Positions 45,058 to 55,577 of a stretch of DNA of 64,000 bases are shown here, piece by piece. Location of the stretch: contig NZ_CP109013.1 in the NCBI RefSeq assembly GCF_036226745.1, positions 8,184,001-8,248,000 on the forward strand, given 5' to 3'. The stretch's first letter is position 1, and the number at the start of each line of letters is the position of its first letter. Source of the stretch: Streptomyces sp. NBC_00683 (GTDB lineage: Bacteria > Actinomycetota > Actinomycetes > Streptomycetales > Streptomycetaceae). Position numbers and translations under genes: made by a program. The notes beneath the pieces are model-generated. The model did not search any database. It worked only from the letters and a program-made list of their open reading frames with translations, and was not told the DNA's origin.

Positions 45058-46149
45058 ATGAGCGGGGTAACGATCCATCAGGTCGCGGAGGCAGCAGGAG
45101 TCTCCGCGAGCACGGTCTCCAACGTCCTCAACGGACGTACGGACCGTATGCAGGCGGCCACCCTGGCTCGTGTGGAGCAGGTGATAGAGCAGCTCAGCTA
45201 CCGGCCCAACCGGGCGGCACGCATGCTGCGCACCGGCCGCATCAAGGTCATCGGCCTGATCGTCCCCTCCGTCGCCAACCCCTTCTGGGGGGCGCTCGCG
45301 AGAGAGCTCGAGGCCATCGCTCTGGCCGAGGGCTACCACGTACTGCTGTGCAACAGCGAGCGCGATCCCGCCCGTGAGCTCAAGTACGGTGAGGAACTGC
45401 TCGCCGACGGGGTCAGCGGGGTGGTCCTGTGCTCCTCCCTGCCCTCGCTCGACCACGTCGCCCCGCTGCTCAGCCGGGGTCTGAAGATGGTCGCCTTCGA
45501 CCGGACCGCGCAGGCGGGCGATCCGGCTTCACTGTCCAGCATCAGTGTGGACAACGCGATGGGCGCCGAGCTCGCGACCAGCCATCTGATCGAACTGGGG
45601 CACCGAAGACTGGCGTTCGTCTCCGGCTCGGTCAACAGCGTCAACCGCCGGGAGCGACTGCGAGGCTTCCGGGCCGCGCTCGAATCGGCGGGCCTCGACC
45701 CGGCCGACGCGATCGTGTGGCCCGGTGCGGACACCACCGAATTCGGGGACAAGGACGCCGCCGAGCTGGGCCGGAACGCCGCCCGGGAACTGCTGTCGCG
45801 GCCTCGCCCGCCGACCGGATTCGTCGCGATCAACGACATGTGCGCCATCGGCATCTGCCGCGGGGCCAAGGACGCCGGGCTCCGCGCGGGGCGGGACGTC
45901 TCGGTGGTCGGTTTCGACGACATCCTGCTCGCCGACCTCTTCGAACCGCCCCTGACCACCGTCCGCCAGCCCCTCCCGGAGATGGCGGCCGAGACGTTCC
46001 AGCAGCTGCGGGCACGGATCGACTCTGCCCCGGGTGCCGGACGGTCGCTGCTGATCAGGCCCCGCCTGGTGGTACGGGAGTCCACGGCACCGGCGCCGCC
46101 CGCTGTTCCGGCACCGTCCCCCGCTCCCGCCCTGGCCGAGGCCGGATAG
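45058..46149 (+). CDS. LacI-family transcriptional regulator of the polysaccharide operon
   Basis: 363 aa from ATG 45058 with GGAGG 5 bp upstream. The helix-turn-helix is VTIHQVAEAAGVSASTVSNV, followed by the hinge SYRPNRAARMLRTG and a periplasmic-binding-like effector domain (IGLIVPSVANPFWGALAREL; PTGFVAINDMCAIGICRGAK; DVSVVGFDDILLADLFEPPL). It should bind the CG-centred palindromes in the divergent intergenic region and release them when a breakdown product of the polymer binds. The Ala-Pro tail is not conserved. Confidence 0.93.
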   Translation: MSGVTIHQVAEAAGVSASTVSNVLNGRTDRMQAATLARVEQVIEQLSYRPNRAARMLRTGRIKVIGLIVPSVANPFWGALARELEAIALAEGYHVLLCNSERDPARELKYGEELLADGVSGVVLCSSLPSLDHVAPLLSRGLKMVAFDRTAQAGDPASLSSISVDNAMGAELATSHLIELGHRRLAFVSGSVNSVNRRERLRGFRAALESAGLDPADAIVWPGADTTEFGDKDAAELGRNAARELLSRPRPPTGFVAINDMCAIGICRGAKDAGLRAGRDVSVVGFDDILLADLFEPPLTTVRQPLPEMAAETFQQLRARIDSAPGAGRSLLIRPRLVVRESTAPAPPAVPAPSPAPALAEAG

Positions 46150-46160
46150 CGGAGACGGCG

Positions 46161-46197
46161 AACCGCCCCGCCAGGTCTCGGGACCCGGCGGGGCGGT
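46161..46197. terminator. Bidirectional hairpin terminator
   Basis: An 11-bp GC stem (46161-46171 with 46187-46197), extended by inner GGTC/GACC pairs, between the convergent lacI-family gene and the xylanase gene. Confidence 0.8.
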
Positions 46198-46252
46198 GAT
46201 GAGGAACGGGGCGGGTGGGTGCGGGTTTCACGCGCCCCGTTCCGGCCGGTGG

Positions 46253-47862
<1,610 letters not shown>

Positions 47863-47874
47863 CGCCACATTTCC

Positions 47875-47884
47875 GAAATATTTC
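47875..47884. promoter_or_regulatory. GAAATATTTC palindrome upstream of the xylanase promoter
   Basis: A perfect 10-bp palindrome, 13 bp upstream of the -35 element. It resembles, without matching exactly, the GAAA-N-TTTC element of Streptomyces xylanase genes. Confidence 0.35.
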
Positions 47885-48024
47885 CGAGCGAATAACCGCT
47901 CATCTGTGAGCGGGCGGTGACATGACCTGCGCAGACGGTGTGACTTCGGTGCGTATGGGAATTCATCCGGCAGAGCCTCCCGTAATCGCCGTCGAGCATT
48001 ACGAAAGATGTTCATGACGGTCTG

Positions 48025-48035
48025 CGAAAGTTTCG
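48025..48035. promoter_or_regulatory. Xylanase-type regulatory element CGAAAGTTTCG
   Basis: The 11-bp sequence is an exact reverse complement of CGAAACTTTCG, the element described upstream of Streptomyces xylanase genes. It lies about 350 bp before the GH10 start codon, farther than usual. The rest of the 47675-48050 gap holds no convincing gene. Confidence 0.5.
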
Positions 48036-48050
48036 GTGCCGGAAATGGCG

Positions 48051-48082
48051 GAGCGCGGACCCCCTCGGGGCGGCCCGCGCTC
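48051..48082 (-). terminator. Hairpin terminator of the SIMPL gene
   Basis: GAGCGCGG (48051-48058) pairs with CCGCGCTC (48075-48082), with an inner C-run/G-run helix, 42 bp beyond the stop codon. Confidence 0.7.
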
Positions 48083-48123
48083 AACGTCCGTCTCCTGTGC
48101 TCCTCGCGCCGACGCGCGCGTCC

Positions 48124-48765
48124 TCAACTGCTGCTGAGGGAAAGCCCGATCACGACGCCCGCCGACACGGACACCCTGCCCGGCGTCAGATCGCCCTCGC
48201 CGCCGCCGTTCTGCCCGCCGTGGCCGCGGTAGTTCTGCAGCTGCTCCGAGTCCACGTCCTTGATGTGGATCACGGGTCCGAGCCGCACATCGGCCGCCTC
48301 GGCATACAGGGCCGCCTTCTCCCGCGCCGCGGCGACGGCCGCCGTGCGCGCCCGGGCGCGCAGCTCCTTCTTCGTGCTCACGTCGAACTCGACACCCTTG
48401 ACCTGGTTGGCCCCGGCATCGACCACGTCGATGAGAACGGTCTCCAGGATGTCCAGTTCCCGCAGCTCGATCACGAACGAGGCGGTGCACTCGTAGCCGA
48501 GGAACTTGCGCTCGTCGCCGTAGCTCCACCGGGACGACAGGTTCAGCCGCGACGTCGACACCGCGGCCTCGGGCACCCCGTGCCCGCGCAGGACCTCCCG
48601 GATCCGGTTCACACCGCTCCGGGTGGCGGCGAAAGCCTCACCGGGCTTGTTCCTGGTCTGCTCGATCGCGACGCGGAGGCGTGCCAGGTCGGGCGCGGCA
48701 TCCACGCTGGCCGCACCGAACACCGACACGCCCCACGGGGCATCTATGGACTGGGTTCCGTTCAT
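48124..48765 (-). CDS. SIMPL (DUF541) domain protein
   Basis: 213 aa from ATG 48765; the frame extends into the upstream gene without a better start. The domain runs from GVSVFGAASVDAAPDLARLR through VSTSRLNLSSRWSYGDERKF to RARARTAAVAAAREKAALYA, the typical SIMPL helix, and ends with SVSAGVVIGLSLSSS. Most SIMPL proteins are exported; here no signal peptide is visible, so it is probably cytoplasmic. Function of the family is uncertain, with oxidative-stress and kinase-binding proposals. It starts 25 bp after the serine hydrolase stop. Confidence 0.85.
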   Translation of the reverse strand: MNGTQSIDAPWGVSVFGAASVDAAPDLARLRVAIEQTRNKPGEAFAATRSGVNRIREVLRGHGVPEAAVSTSRLNLSSRWSYGDERKFLGYECTASFVIELRELDILETVLIDVVDAGANQVKGVEFDVSTKKELRARARTAAVAAAREKAALYAEAADVRLGPVIHIKDVDSEQLQNYRGHGGQNGGGEGDLTPGRVSVSAGVVIGLSLSSS

Positions 48766-48790
48766 ACCGTCATCCAAGCAGCCGGACCGC

Positions 48791-50632
48791 TCAGTCGGCG
48801 GAGAGAATCCAGCCCGTGGTCTCGATGCGGCCGGAGTCGCCGGGCCTGTCCCCGTCGAAGAGCGTGCGGCCGCCGTCCCGGACCCGTACACCGTCGACGT
48901 ACGCACCGCGCCCGACGTACAACTGGTCGGTGGTGTACCGCCATCGCAGCACGACCTCCGTGCCGCGCCAGGCGGCCAGGTCCGCCTCGAGACGATGCCA
49001 GGCCCGGCCCGACCAGCCGGACACCGAGCCCGCCGGGTGCGGCTCGGGCTGCGGAGGGCGGCCTCCGTCCGCCGGTACGGTCGTGAACGGCACGGGCAGC
49101 CACGTCGCCCCGGAATCCGAGGACGCCTCCAGGCGCAGGGAGTCCGAGCCCGGCTCGGTGTCCCACCAGAGCGCACAGCTCAGCACCGCGTGCGCGGACG
49201 CCGGACGCAGCGCCGGCAGGGCGAGCGTGGCGGTCGAGGCGCTCGCCATGCCGGAGAACCAGGCGGTACGCCCATGGGCGGGACGGACAGGAACGGCGCG
49301 CGCCATCCGGTTGGCCGCCGCCACCCGCGGCGCACTGCCCGAGCGCCAGGTGCGCACGGGGTGCACCGAGTTGCCGAGGACGATCAGGAACGAGTCCGTC
49401 GTCGGATCGAGGACCAGGCTCGTGCCGGTGAAACCGGTGTGTCCCGCGGTGCGCGGCGTGGCCATCGCACCCATGTACCAGTGCTGGTAGAGCTCGAAGC
49501 CCAGGCCGTGCTCGTCGCCCGGGAACGCGGTGTTGAAGTCGGTGAACATCAGCTCCACGGAGTCCTCGGACAGGATCCGGGTCCTGCCGTAGACACCCCC
49601 GTTGAGCAGCGTGCGGGCCAGGACCGCCAGATCCCAGGCGCAGGAGAAGACCCCCGCGTGCCCGGCGACGCCGTCCAGGCTGAAGGCGTTCTCGTCGTGG
49701 ACCTCGCCCCAGACCAGCCCTCGCTCCAGGCCGGACCAGGGCAGCCGGGAATCCTCGGTGGCGGCGATCTTCGGCTTCCACGAAGCGGGCGGGTTGTAGC
49801 GGGTGCGGTGCATCCCGAGCGGAGCGGTGATCTCCTCGCGGAGCAGGACGTCCTGGGTGCGGCCGGTGATCTTTTCCAGGACCAGCTGCAGCGAGATCAG
49901 ATTGAGGTCGGAGTAGAGGTACTTCGTGCCGGGGGCGGAGGCCGGCACCTCGTTCCACAGCAGACGGAGCTTCCCCTCCCTGGTCGGCTCCTTGAAGAGC
50001 GGGATCCAGGACCGGAAGCCCGAGGTGTGCGTGAGGAGCTGGCGGATGGTCACGTCCTGCTTGCCGCCGCCCGCGAAGTCCGGCAGATAGGAGGCGACCG
50101 TCGCCTCCAGCTCCAGCGCACCCCGCTCGATCTGCTGAACGGCCAGGATCGAGGTGAACAGCTTGGACACCGACGCCAGGTCGAAGACGGTGTCCTCGGC
50201 CATCGCGATCTGCTGGTCCGCGGGGAACTCCACGCCGGTGTCGGTCTTCTCGTCGTACGCCGCGTAGCGCACCGCCTTGCCGATGGGCCGGTGCAGGGCC
50301 ACGGTGCCGCCACGTCCGGCGAGCAGCACGGCCCCCGCGTACCAGGGGTGCTTGGGGGAGTCGGCGAGATACGTCTCCGCGTCGGCGACGAGCTGGTCGA
50401 GCGGCTCGGACAGCAGCCCCGCGCGCTCGGCCGAACCGCGGCGCAATGTGGGTCCGCCCTGCCCCGACCTCATACCCGTACCAGCTCCCGACTGTGTGCC
50501 CACCTCCGCCCCGCGCTCGGCGGCCGCTGCCGCGAAGGGCATCGGCGCGAGGGCGAGGGCTCCGCCCAGCGCCAGTATCCCGCCGCCCAGCCTCCGACGG
50601 CTCATTCCCCTGCCCGACACGTCCCCGGCCAT
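48791..50632 (-). CDS. Secreted serine hydrolase (beta-lactamase/PBP fold) with C-terminal beta-sandwich domain
   Basis: 613 aa from ATG 50632, after AAGGGG. A Tat-like signal (MSRRRLGGGILALGGALALA) precedes a class C beta-lactamase-like domain (about residues 70-440): catalytic SxxK in FDLASVSKLFTSI, YSDLNL as the YxN-type motif and HTGFTGTS as the third box. Residues about 475-613 form a separate domain (CALWWDTEPGSDSLRLEASS, RWRYTTDQLYVGRGAYVDGV) like the MAM-type sandwich of immune-inhibitor-A proteases. It probably hydrolyses a peptidoglycan or D-amino-acid ester/amide. A 15-bp palindrome lies 37 bp upstream. Confidence 0.88.
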   Translation of the reverse strand: MAGDVSGRGMSRRRLGGGILALGGALALAPMPFAAAAAERGAEVGTQSGAGTGMRSGQGGPTLRRGSAERAGLLSEPLDQLVADAETYLADSPKHPWYAGAVLLAGRGGTVALHRPIGKAVRYAAYDEKTDTGVEFPADQQIAMAEDTVFDLASVSKLFTSILAVQQIERGALELEATVASYLPDFAGGGKQDVTIRQLLTHTSGFRSWIPLFKEPTREGKLRLLWNEVPASAPGTKYLYSDLNLISLQLVLEKITGRTQDVLLREEITAPLGMHRTRYNPPASWKPKIAATEDSRLPWSGLERGLVWGEVHDENAFSLDGVAGHAGVFSCAWDLAVLARTLLNGGVYGRTRILSEDSVELMFTDFNTAFPGDEHGLGFELYQHWYMGAMATPRTAGHTGFTGTSLVLDPTTDSFLIVLGNSVHPVRTWRSGSAPRVAAANRMARAVPVRPAHGRTAWFSGMASASTATLALPALRPASAHAVLSCALWWDTEPGSDSLRLEASSDSGATWLPVPFTTVPADGGRPPQPEPHPAGSVSGWSGRAWHRLEADLAAWRGTEVVLRWRYTTDQLYVGRGAYVDGVRVRDGGRTLFDGDRPGDSGRIETTGWILSAD

Positions 50633-50668
50633 CCGGAACCCCTTCCCCTGATATGGAAAGCACTTGCG

Positions 50669-50683
50669 CGAAAGTAACTTTCG
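50669..50683. promoter_or_regulatory. Perfect operator-like palindrome CGAAAGTAACTTTCG
   Basis: A perfect 15-bp inverted repeat around a central A, 37 bp upstream of the serine hydrolase start. It is a strong candidate for a dimeric regulator site. Confidence 0.6.
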
Positions 50684-51151
50684 AAATCTCGTCCGAGTCT
50701 GAAACTTCCTGCCGAAGCAGAGATTACTGTCACGCCCGCCGTCCCGTACGCCTCTGACGGGCAGAAGAATCTGACGCAACATCAGGAAGCGCTGTGCGTG
50801 CGGATCACGGTGCATTGGCGATCGCGAAGACGCCGGTCCCCGCGTTCCCGAGTGCCCAGGGTGCCGTCCCACCGAGCGGCGGGGTGCTGTCCCATCGAGC
50901 CCTCCCGGGCCTCCTCCGGCAGCCTGTGGCCATGAACGTGAGCGCAACCGGTCCGGGGCCGAGGGCGCCGGCGCCGCGCCGACAGCGGTGGCGACACAGA
51001 CCACCCTGAGCATGGTCCTGCCCACCTTCACGATCGGAAAGCCCGGCCCGACCGGGGCGCGACCGTGCCTGGCCTGATCATGCTCCTGGTGGCGCTGCTC
51101 CACCTCGGTCTCGGCGCCACCCACATGGTGCTGCTCGCCCTGACCGTCGCG
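50684..51151. other. Intergenic region with a possible broken small membrane-protein gene
   Basis: No complete gene is evident. On the plus strand, the frame ending at the TGA at 51161-51163 reads PGLIMLLVALLHLGLGATHM followed by VLLALTVAIGP, a convincing single hydrophobic helix preceded by a charged stretch. The only in-frame ATG (51080) is within the helix, and an in-frame stop at 50939 closes the frame upstream. It may be a degenerate gene or chance. Confidence 0.35.
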
Positions 51152-51192
51152 ATCGGCCCCTGACGCGTCCTGCCGGTGCGTCAGGGGCCGAT
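51152..51192. terminator. Perfect hairpin terminator
   Basis: A 15-bp perfect stem (51152-51166 with 51178-51192) and 11-nt loop, 21 bp beyond the stop codon of the penicillin-acylase-family gene on the minus strand. Confidence 0.85.
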
Positions 51193-51212
51193 GGGGGCGG
51201 ACAGAGCGAGTG

Positions 51213-53627
51213 CTATCGCCTCTCGTGGACCCGCACGACCCGCAGCGCGGGTGAGCGTGCCATGTCCTTCTCGCAGAACCGCGACGTCACCCAGCGCTCG
51301 CCCGAGTACAACCGGGTCTGGTCACTGAAGTGCGGTGACGCGGGGTTCGACGACTGGGAGTACGTGAGCAGGGTCCGGGCCACCGGGCACGGACCGCCGT
51401 CCCAGCCGACCACCTGGATGTAGCTGGAACCGGCCGACACCTCGGTGTAGCCGCCTCCCGGGGCGTTCCACACGGGCTCCGTCTTGTTCCAGACGCCGAG
51501 CGACTCCGTACCGCCGCCCACCGGGATGCGCTTCCCGTTGCGTACGACGGACTGATGACTGCCCAGAGGCGCGTCCAGCGCGATCCCCGCCGCCCGCAGC
51601 TCGGCCACCGCGTCGGCCAGCGCCGCGGTGACACCGGGGGCCGCGGTGTTCAGGGTGTTCGGTGTCCGGACCGGATCGGCGGCGGAGAACGGCACCTTCC
51701 ACAGCTTGTCGGCCGGGACCGTCCCGGTGGCCCTGCGCCAGAAGCGGTCGAAGAGCAGTGCTCCGGCGCTGCCGGTGTCCATGGTCCGGTCCCAGCGCCT
51801 CAGCACGCCGCACGCCGCCGACACGTCGACCGGCGAACCGTCGGTGGCGGACGCGGTGCCGCCGGGCAGCTCCGAGCAGGCACGTGCCAGATCGGCGGCT
51901 GCCATGTCACCGGCGGGCGCCCGGTTCGCGAACTGCTGGCGCTGCAGGTCACCGACGGTCAGGCGCCCCTTCTCCGCCATCCCTGACACGTCCTCGATCG
52001 CACCGCGGGTACGCATGGAGCGCGGTGTGCCGATGGTGCCGAAGACACGCTCGTAGCCGGTCAGCGGTGTGTCCGCATGGGTCAGCCAGGCACTGTCGTT
52101 GGAGTTCTCCACGTACGTGGCGTCCTTGAGCACGGGCATCCTGCCCGGCCCGAAGATGCCCGGCTGGAGGGCGTCGGGGTCGGAGCCGAGCGCGCACTCG
52201 CTCCGAGATCCGTCGAGGACCGCAAGTCCCGACGAGGGGTACGTGGCCTTCCCCAGAGCGGTGGAGCAGCGCTGGGCGAGGTCGTCGGTGATCCTCGGCA
52301 GTACCTGGGACTGGGAGAAGAAGGAGTGCCCCCGGGAATCGGCGGCGACCGTGTTCACCCACGGCAGGCCCTGGGTGCGGTGCAGCGCCGCCTCGATGTC
52401 CGCTGTACTGCGCGCCCTGCTGAAACCGAGCGAGGTGTCCGAGGCGCGCAGGTTCGTGGCGTTGGGATCGTTCAGCGCATACGCGGTCGTCGCCGTCCAG
52501 GGCAACGGCAGCCCCGCCCCCAGTGAGGTGACCACGGGGCCGTAGCGGGTCCACCACTGGCTGCGGGTCACCGGGGCGGCGTCCTTCACGGGCACCGTGA
52601 CCGTCCGCTTCGTCATCCGTACGCTCCGGCCGTCCACCAGGTAGGCCGTCGGATCGGCTGGATCGAGCGTCAGCTGATGCAGATTGAGCGTGACGCCCGT
52701 GGCGACGGTATGGCTCCAGGCGATGTTCCTGTTGTGCCCGATCGACATCGTCGTCGAGCCGAGCAGGGAACCGCCCGCCACATCCAGCTCGCCGGGAATG
52801 GTCTGCTGGGACTGCCAGAACCGGCGCCCGCCCTGCCACGGGTAGTGCGGGTTGCCGAGCAGCAGCCCGCGCCCGCCGGCCGTCGTGGACCCGTTGAAGG
52901 CGACGGCGTTGGAACCCATATCGGCGTTCTGCGTGGACAGCAGCCGCTGCGCGGCGCCGGCCGCCTCCTCGGGCGACACGCCCGGGACAGCCGGGACCGA
53001 GGACGGTGGCTGGGCGGCCGTGATGCCTTCGATGCCACGGCCCTGACCGCCGAGCACGGAGATCGCGAAGCCCCGGACGGCCACGTCCAGCGCGGTGACG
53101 GGCCGCACCCAGGAGGCTCCCCGGCAGGCCGGATCCGTGATCGGGTTCTGCTTGATCCACGCGTTGTAACCGGCGGCCCAGCCGCGCATGGTCTCCTTGA
53201 CGTCGTGACTGGGACCGGCCGGCGCCGGGACCTTCAGCAGCTTCTCGACGGTGCCGCTCGCGCGTACCCCGCGGAAGTACAGATCGCTGGAGAGGTTCCT
53301 CGTCGCCGAGGACAACGAGCCGTCCGGGGCGGCGTCCTGACCGAAGTACGCCGACCGCTCACCGCGCACGGTGACGAATCCGTCGGCGAGGACGCACACC
53401 TGGTCGGCGGCCTGCGCCCAGCCGTTGCCGAAGCCCAGAGCCGCGTAGTCCTTGGCGACGATGTGCGGGATGCCGTACTCGGTGTACCGGATGACGGCGG
53501 ACAGTCCGCCGCCCGAGGGGCGGTGCTCGGGCGAGGTGCGGGCCGCGGCCGGAGGCAGCGACGCGGCCGCGGTGAACAGAGCGAGTCCGGAGACCGCGAG
53601 GAGTCTCAGACGGTTACGGAGGGGCAA
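51213..53627 (-). CDS. Secreted penicillin acylase family amidase (aculeacin/AHL-acylase type)
   Basis: 804 aa from TTG 53627, chosen because GGGAGGA lies just upstream. A signal (LRLLAVSGLALFTAAASLPP) leads to an alpha chain of about 200 residues, then the autocatalytic cleavage site DMG/SNAVAFNGS, which exposes the N-terminal nucleophile Ser (about residue 239) of the beta chain. SHTVATGVTLNLHQL and VENSNDSAWLTHADTPL (with the catalytic Asn) follow. Relatives deacylate cyclic lipopeptides, N-acyl-homoserine lactones or beta-lactams. Exported and processed; the substrate cannot be predicted. Confidence 0.92.
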   Translation of the reverse strand: MPLRNRLRLLAVSGLALFTAAASLPPAAARTSPEHRPSGGGLSAVIRYTEYGIPHIVAKDYAALGFGNGWAQAADQVCVLADGFVTVRGERSAYFGQDAAPDGSLSSATRNLSSDLYFRGVRASGTVEKLLKVPAPAGPSHDVKETMRGWAAGYNAWIKQNPITDPACRGASWVRPVTALDVAVRGFAISVLGGQGRGIEGITAAQPPSSVPAVPGVSPEEAAGAAQRLLSTQNADMGSNAVAFNGSTTAGGRGLLLGNPHYPWQGGRRFWQSQQTIPGELDVAGGSLLGSTTMSIGHNRNIAWSHTVATGVTLNLHQLTLDPADPTAYLVDGRSVRMTKRTVTVPVKDAAPVTRSQWWTRYGPVVTSLGAGLPLPWTATTAYALNDPNATNLRASDTSLGFSRARSTADIEAALHRTQGLPWVNTVAADSRGHSFFSQSQVLPRITDDLAQRCSTALGKATYPSSGLAVLDGSRSECALGSDPDALQPGIFGPGRMPVLKDATYVENSNDSAWLTHADTPLTGYERVFGTIGTPRSMRTRGAIEDVSGMAEKGRLTVGDLQRQQFANRAPAGDMAAADLARACSELPGGTASATDGSPVDVSAACGVLRRWDRTMDTGSAGALLFDRFWRRATGTVPADKLWKVPFSAADPVRTPNTLNTAAPGVTAALADAVAELRAAGIALDAPLGSHQSVVRNGKRIPVGGGTESLGVWNKTEPVWNAPGGGYTEVSAGSSYIQVVGWDGGPCPVARTLLTYSQSSNPASPHFSDQTRLYSGERWVTSRFCEKDMARSPALRVVRVHERR

Positions 53628-53778
53628 GGGTCCTCCCAACTGTGCGGGTGTGAAAAGCGGTTGCCCAGGAGTCCCGGACAGCCACGCGCCACTCAGTCAG
53701 CCCACCCGTGCACCTGTCAACCGGCTGGTCGGTATCCGGGCCCTTGACCCCCGGCGGCGGGCCGCCCAGGATCACGCC

Positions 53779-55305
53779 ATGACAGGTGTACGCAGCAGCA
53801 CAGTCGACGGAGTCGTGGCGCGCAGCGCCCGGCGCACCCCCGAGCACATCGCCGTCCGCTACGCCGGGCGGTCCTGGACCTATGCGGCCCTCGACGCGTC
53901 CGTCAGCACGGCCGCCGCGGTGCTCACCGGCGCACACGGACTGCGTCCCGGTGACCGGGTCGCCTCCTTCGCCCACAACTCCGATGTCTATCTGATCGCC
54001 TATCTGGCCTGCGCCAGGGCAGGGCTGGTCCATGTGCCGGTCAATCAGAACCTCACCGGTGACGACCTGGCGTACATCCTCGAACAGTCCGGCAGCTCCC
54101 TCGTCCTCACCGACCCCGACCTGGCCCCGCGCATCCCCGACGGACACGCCGTACGCGCACTGCGCGACGCGCCGGACTCGCTCCTCGGCGAACTGGACAC
54201 CCCGCGCCCCTTCACTCCCGACCGTGCGCCCGGCGCCGACGACCTGGTCCAGCTGCTGTACACCTCGGGCACCACGGACCGGCCCAAGGGCGCGATGATG
54301 ACGCACGGCGCCCTGGTCCACGAGTACGTCAGCGCCGTCACCGCGCTCGACCTGCGCGCCACCGACCGGCCCGTGCACTCGCTGCCGCTCTACCACTCCG
54401 CGCAGATGCACGTGTTCCTGCTGCCGTACCTCGCCGTGGGCGCCGAGAACACCATCCTCGACGCCCCGGACGCGGGCCGGATCTTCGACCTGGTCGAGGC
54501 AGGGCAGGCGGACAGCCTCTTCGCCCCGCCCACCGTGTGGATCGGCCTCGCCAACCACCCGGACTTCGCCACGCGTGAGCTCGGTGCCCTGCGCAAGGCG
54601 TACTACGGCGCCTCGATCATGCCGGTGCCCGTACTGGAACGGCTGCGCGAGCGGCTGCCCGGGCTGGCCTTCTACAACTGCTTCGGGCAGAGCGAGATCG
54701 GCCCGCTCGCCACCGTGCTCGGCCCCGACGAGCACGAGGGCCGGATGGAATCGTGCGGGCGGCCCGTGCTCTTCGTCGAGGCGAAGGTGGTCGACGAGCA
54801 CGGCAAGGAGGTACCTGACGGCACGGCAGGCGAAGTGGTGTACCGCTCCCCGCAGCTGTGCCAGGGGTACTGGGACAAGCCGGAGGAGACCGCCGAGGCG
54901 TTCCGGGACGGCTGGTTCCACTCCGGCGACCTCGCGGTCCGTGACGCACAGGGCTATTTCACCGTCGTCGACAGGGTGAAGGACGTCATCAACTCCGGAG
55001 GCGTGCTCATCGCCTCACGACAGGTGGAGGATGCCCTCTACACCCATCCGGCAGTGGCCGAGACGGCCGTAGTAGGGCTGCCCGACGAGCGCTGGATCGA
55101 GGCCGTCACCGCGATCGTCGTACGCCGTGGCGAGGCCACCGAGCCCGAACTGATCGCGTACGCCCGCGAGAAGCTCCCCCACTTCAAGGCCCCGAAGAGG
55201 GTCCTCTTCGTGGACGAGCTGCCGCGCAACGCCAGCGGAAAGATCCTCAAGAGGGAGCTGAGGGACCGGTTTTCCGGCAGCCGGACCCTGAGGCCGGGGG
55301 AGTAG
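53779..55305 (+). CDS. Fatty-acyl-CoA synthetase (class I adenylate-forming enzyme)
   Basis: 508 aa from ATG 53779; the open frame runs far upstream but no better start exists. Signature motifs: LLYTSGTTDRPKGAMMTHGA (P-loop A3), YNCFGQSEIGP (A5), GWFHSGDLAVRDAQGYFTVV (A7), DRVKDVINSGG (A8) and the C-terminal catalytic Lys in NASGKILKRELRD (A10). It activates a carboxylic acid, probably a fatty or aryl acid, to its CoA thioester. No adjacent beta-oxidation or PKS gene tells which. Divergent from the acylase gene. Confidence 0.9.
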   Translation: MTGVRSSTVDGVVARSARRTPEHIAVRYAGRSWTYAALDASVSTAAAVLTGAHGLRPGDRVASFAHNSDVYLIAYLACARAGLVHVPVNQNLTGDDLAYILEQSGSSLVLTDPDLAPRIPDGHAVRALRDAPDSLLGELDTPRPFTPDRAPGADDLVQLLYTSGTTDRPKGAMMTHGALVHEYVSAVTALDLRATDRPVHSLPLYHSAQMHVFLLPYLAVGAENTILDAPDAGRIFDLVEAGQADSLFAPPTVWIGLANHPDFATRELGALRKAYYGASIMPVPVLERLRERLPGLAFYNCFGQSEIGPLATVLGPDEHEGRMESCGRPVLFVEAKVVDEHGKEVPDGTAGEVVYRSPQLCQGYWDKPEETAEAFRDGWFHSGDLAVRDAQGYFTVVDRVKDVINSGGVLIASRQVEDALYTHPAVAETAVVGLPDERWIEAVTAIVVRRGEATEPELIAYAREKLPHFKAPKRVLFVDELPRNASGKILKRELRDRFSGSRTLRPGE

Positions 55306-55577
55306 CCCGCAGGCTCCCTCCGCCTTCGGGACGGTTCGGATCACCCGCCGCGCTTAGCCCGTTCGCCGTCCGCCCGCCGGTTCCTCCGCCGTCCCTGCCT
55401 CCGCTTCGGTGACCTGCGTAAACGATCACGCAGGGGCGCCCTCCTGCGCCTGGCCGGGTGACGCATGGGGCGACATGTCATGTTGCGGATGTGACGGACT
55501 GTCGGTTGCCTCAGGAACGGAGCACAGCAGAGGTACCGCGCAGACAGGCCGGACCCTGCTCCCGTAGGAGGATCCTC

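Noticed and set aside
55414..55433. CTGCGT...ACGCAG inverted repeat after the acyl-CoA synthetase gene
   Set aside because: Arms of only 6 bp with an 8-nt spacer in GC-rich DNA; within chance expectation.
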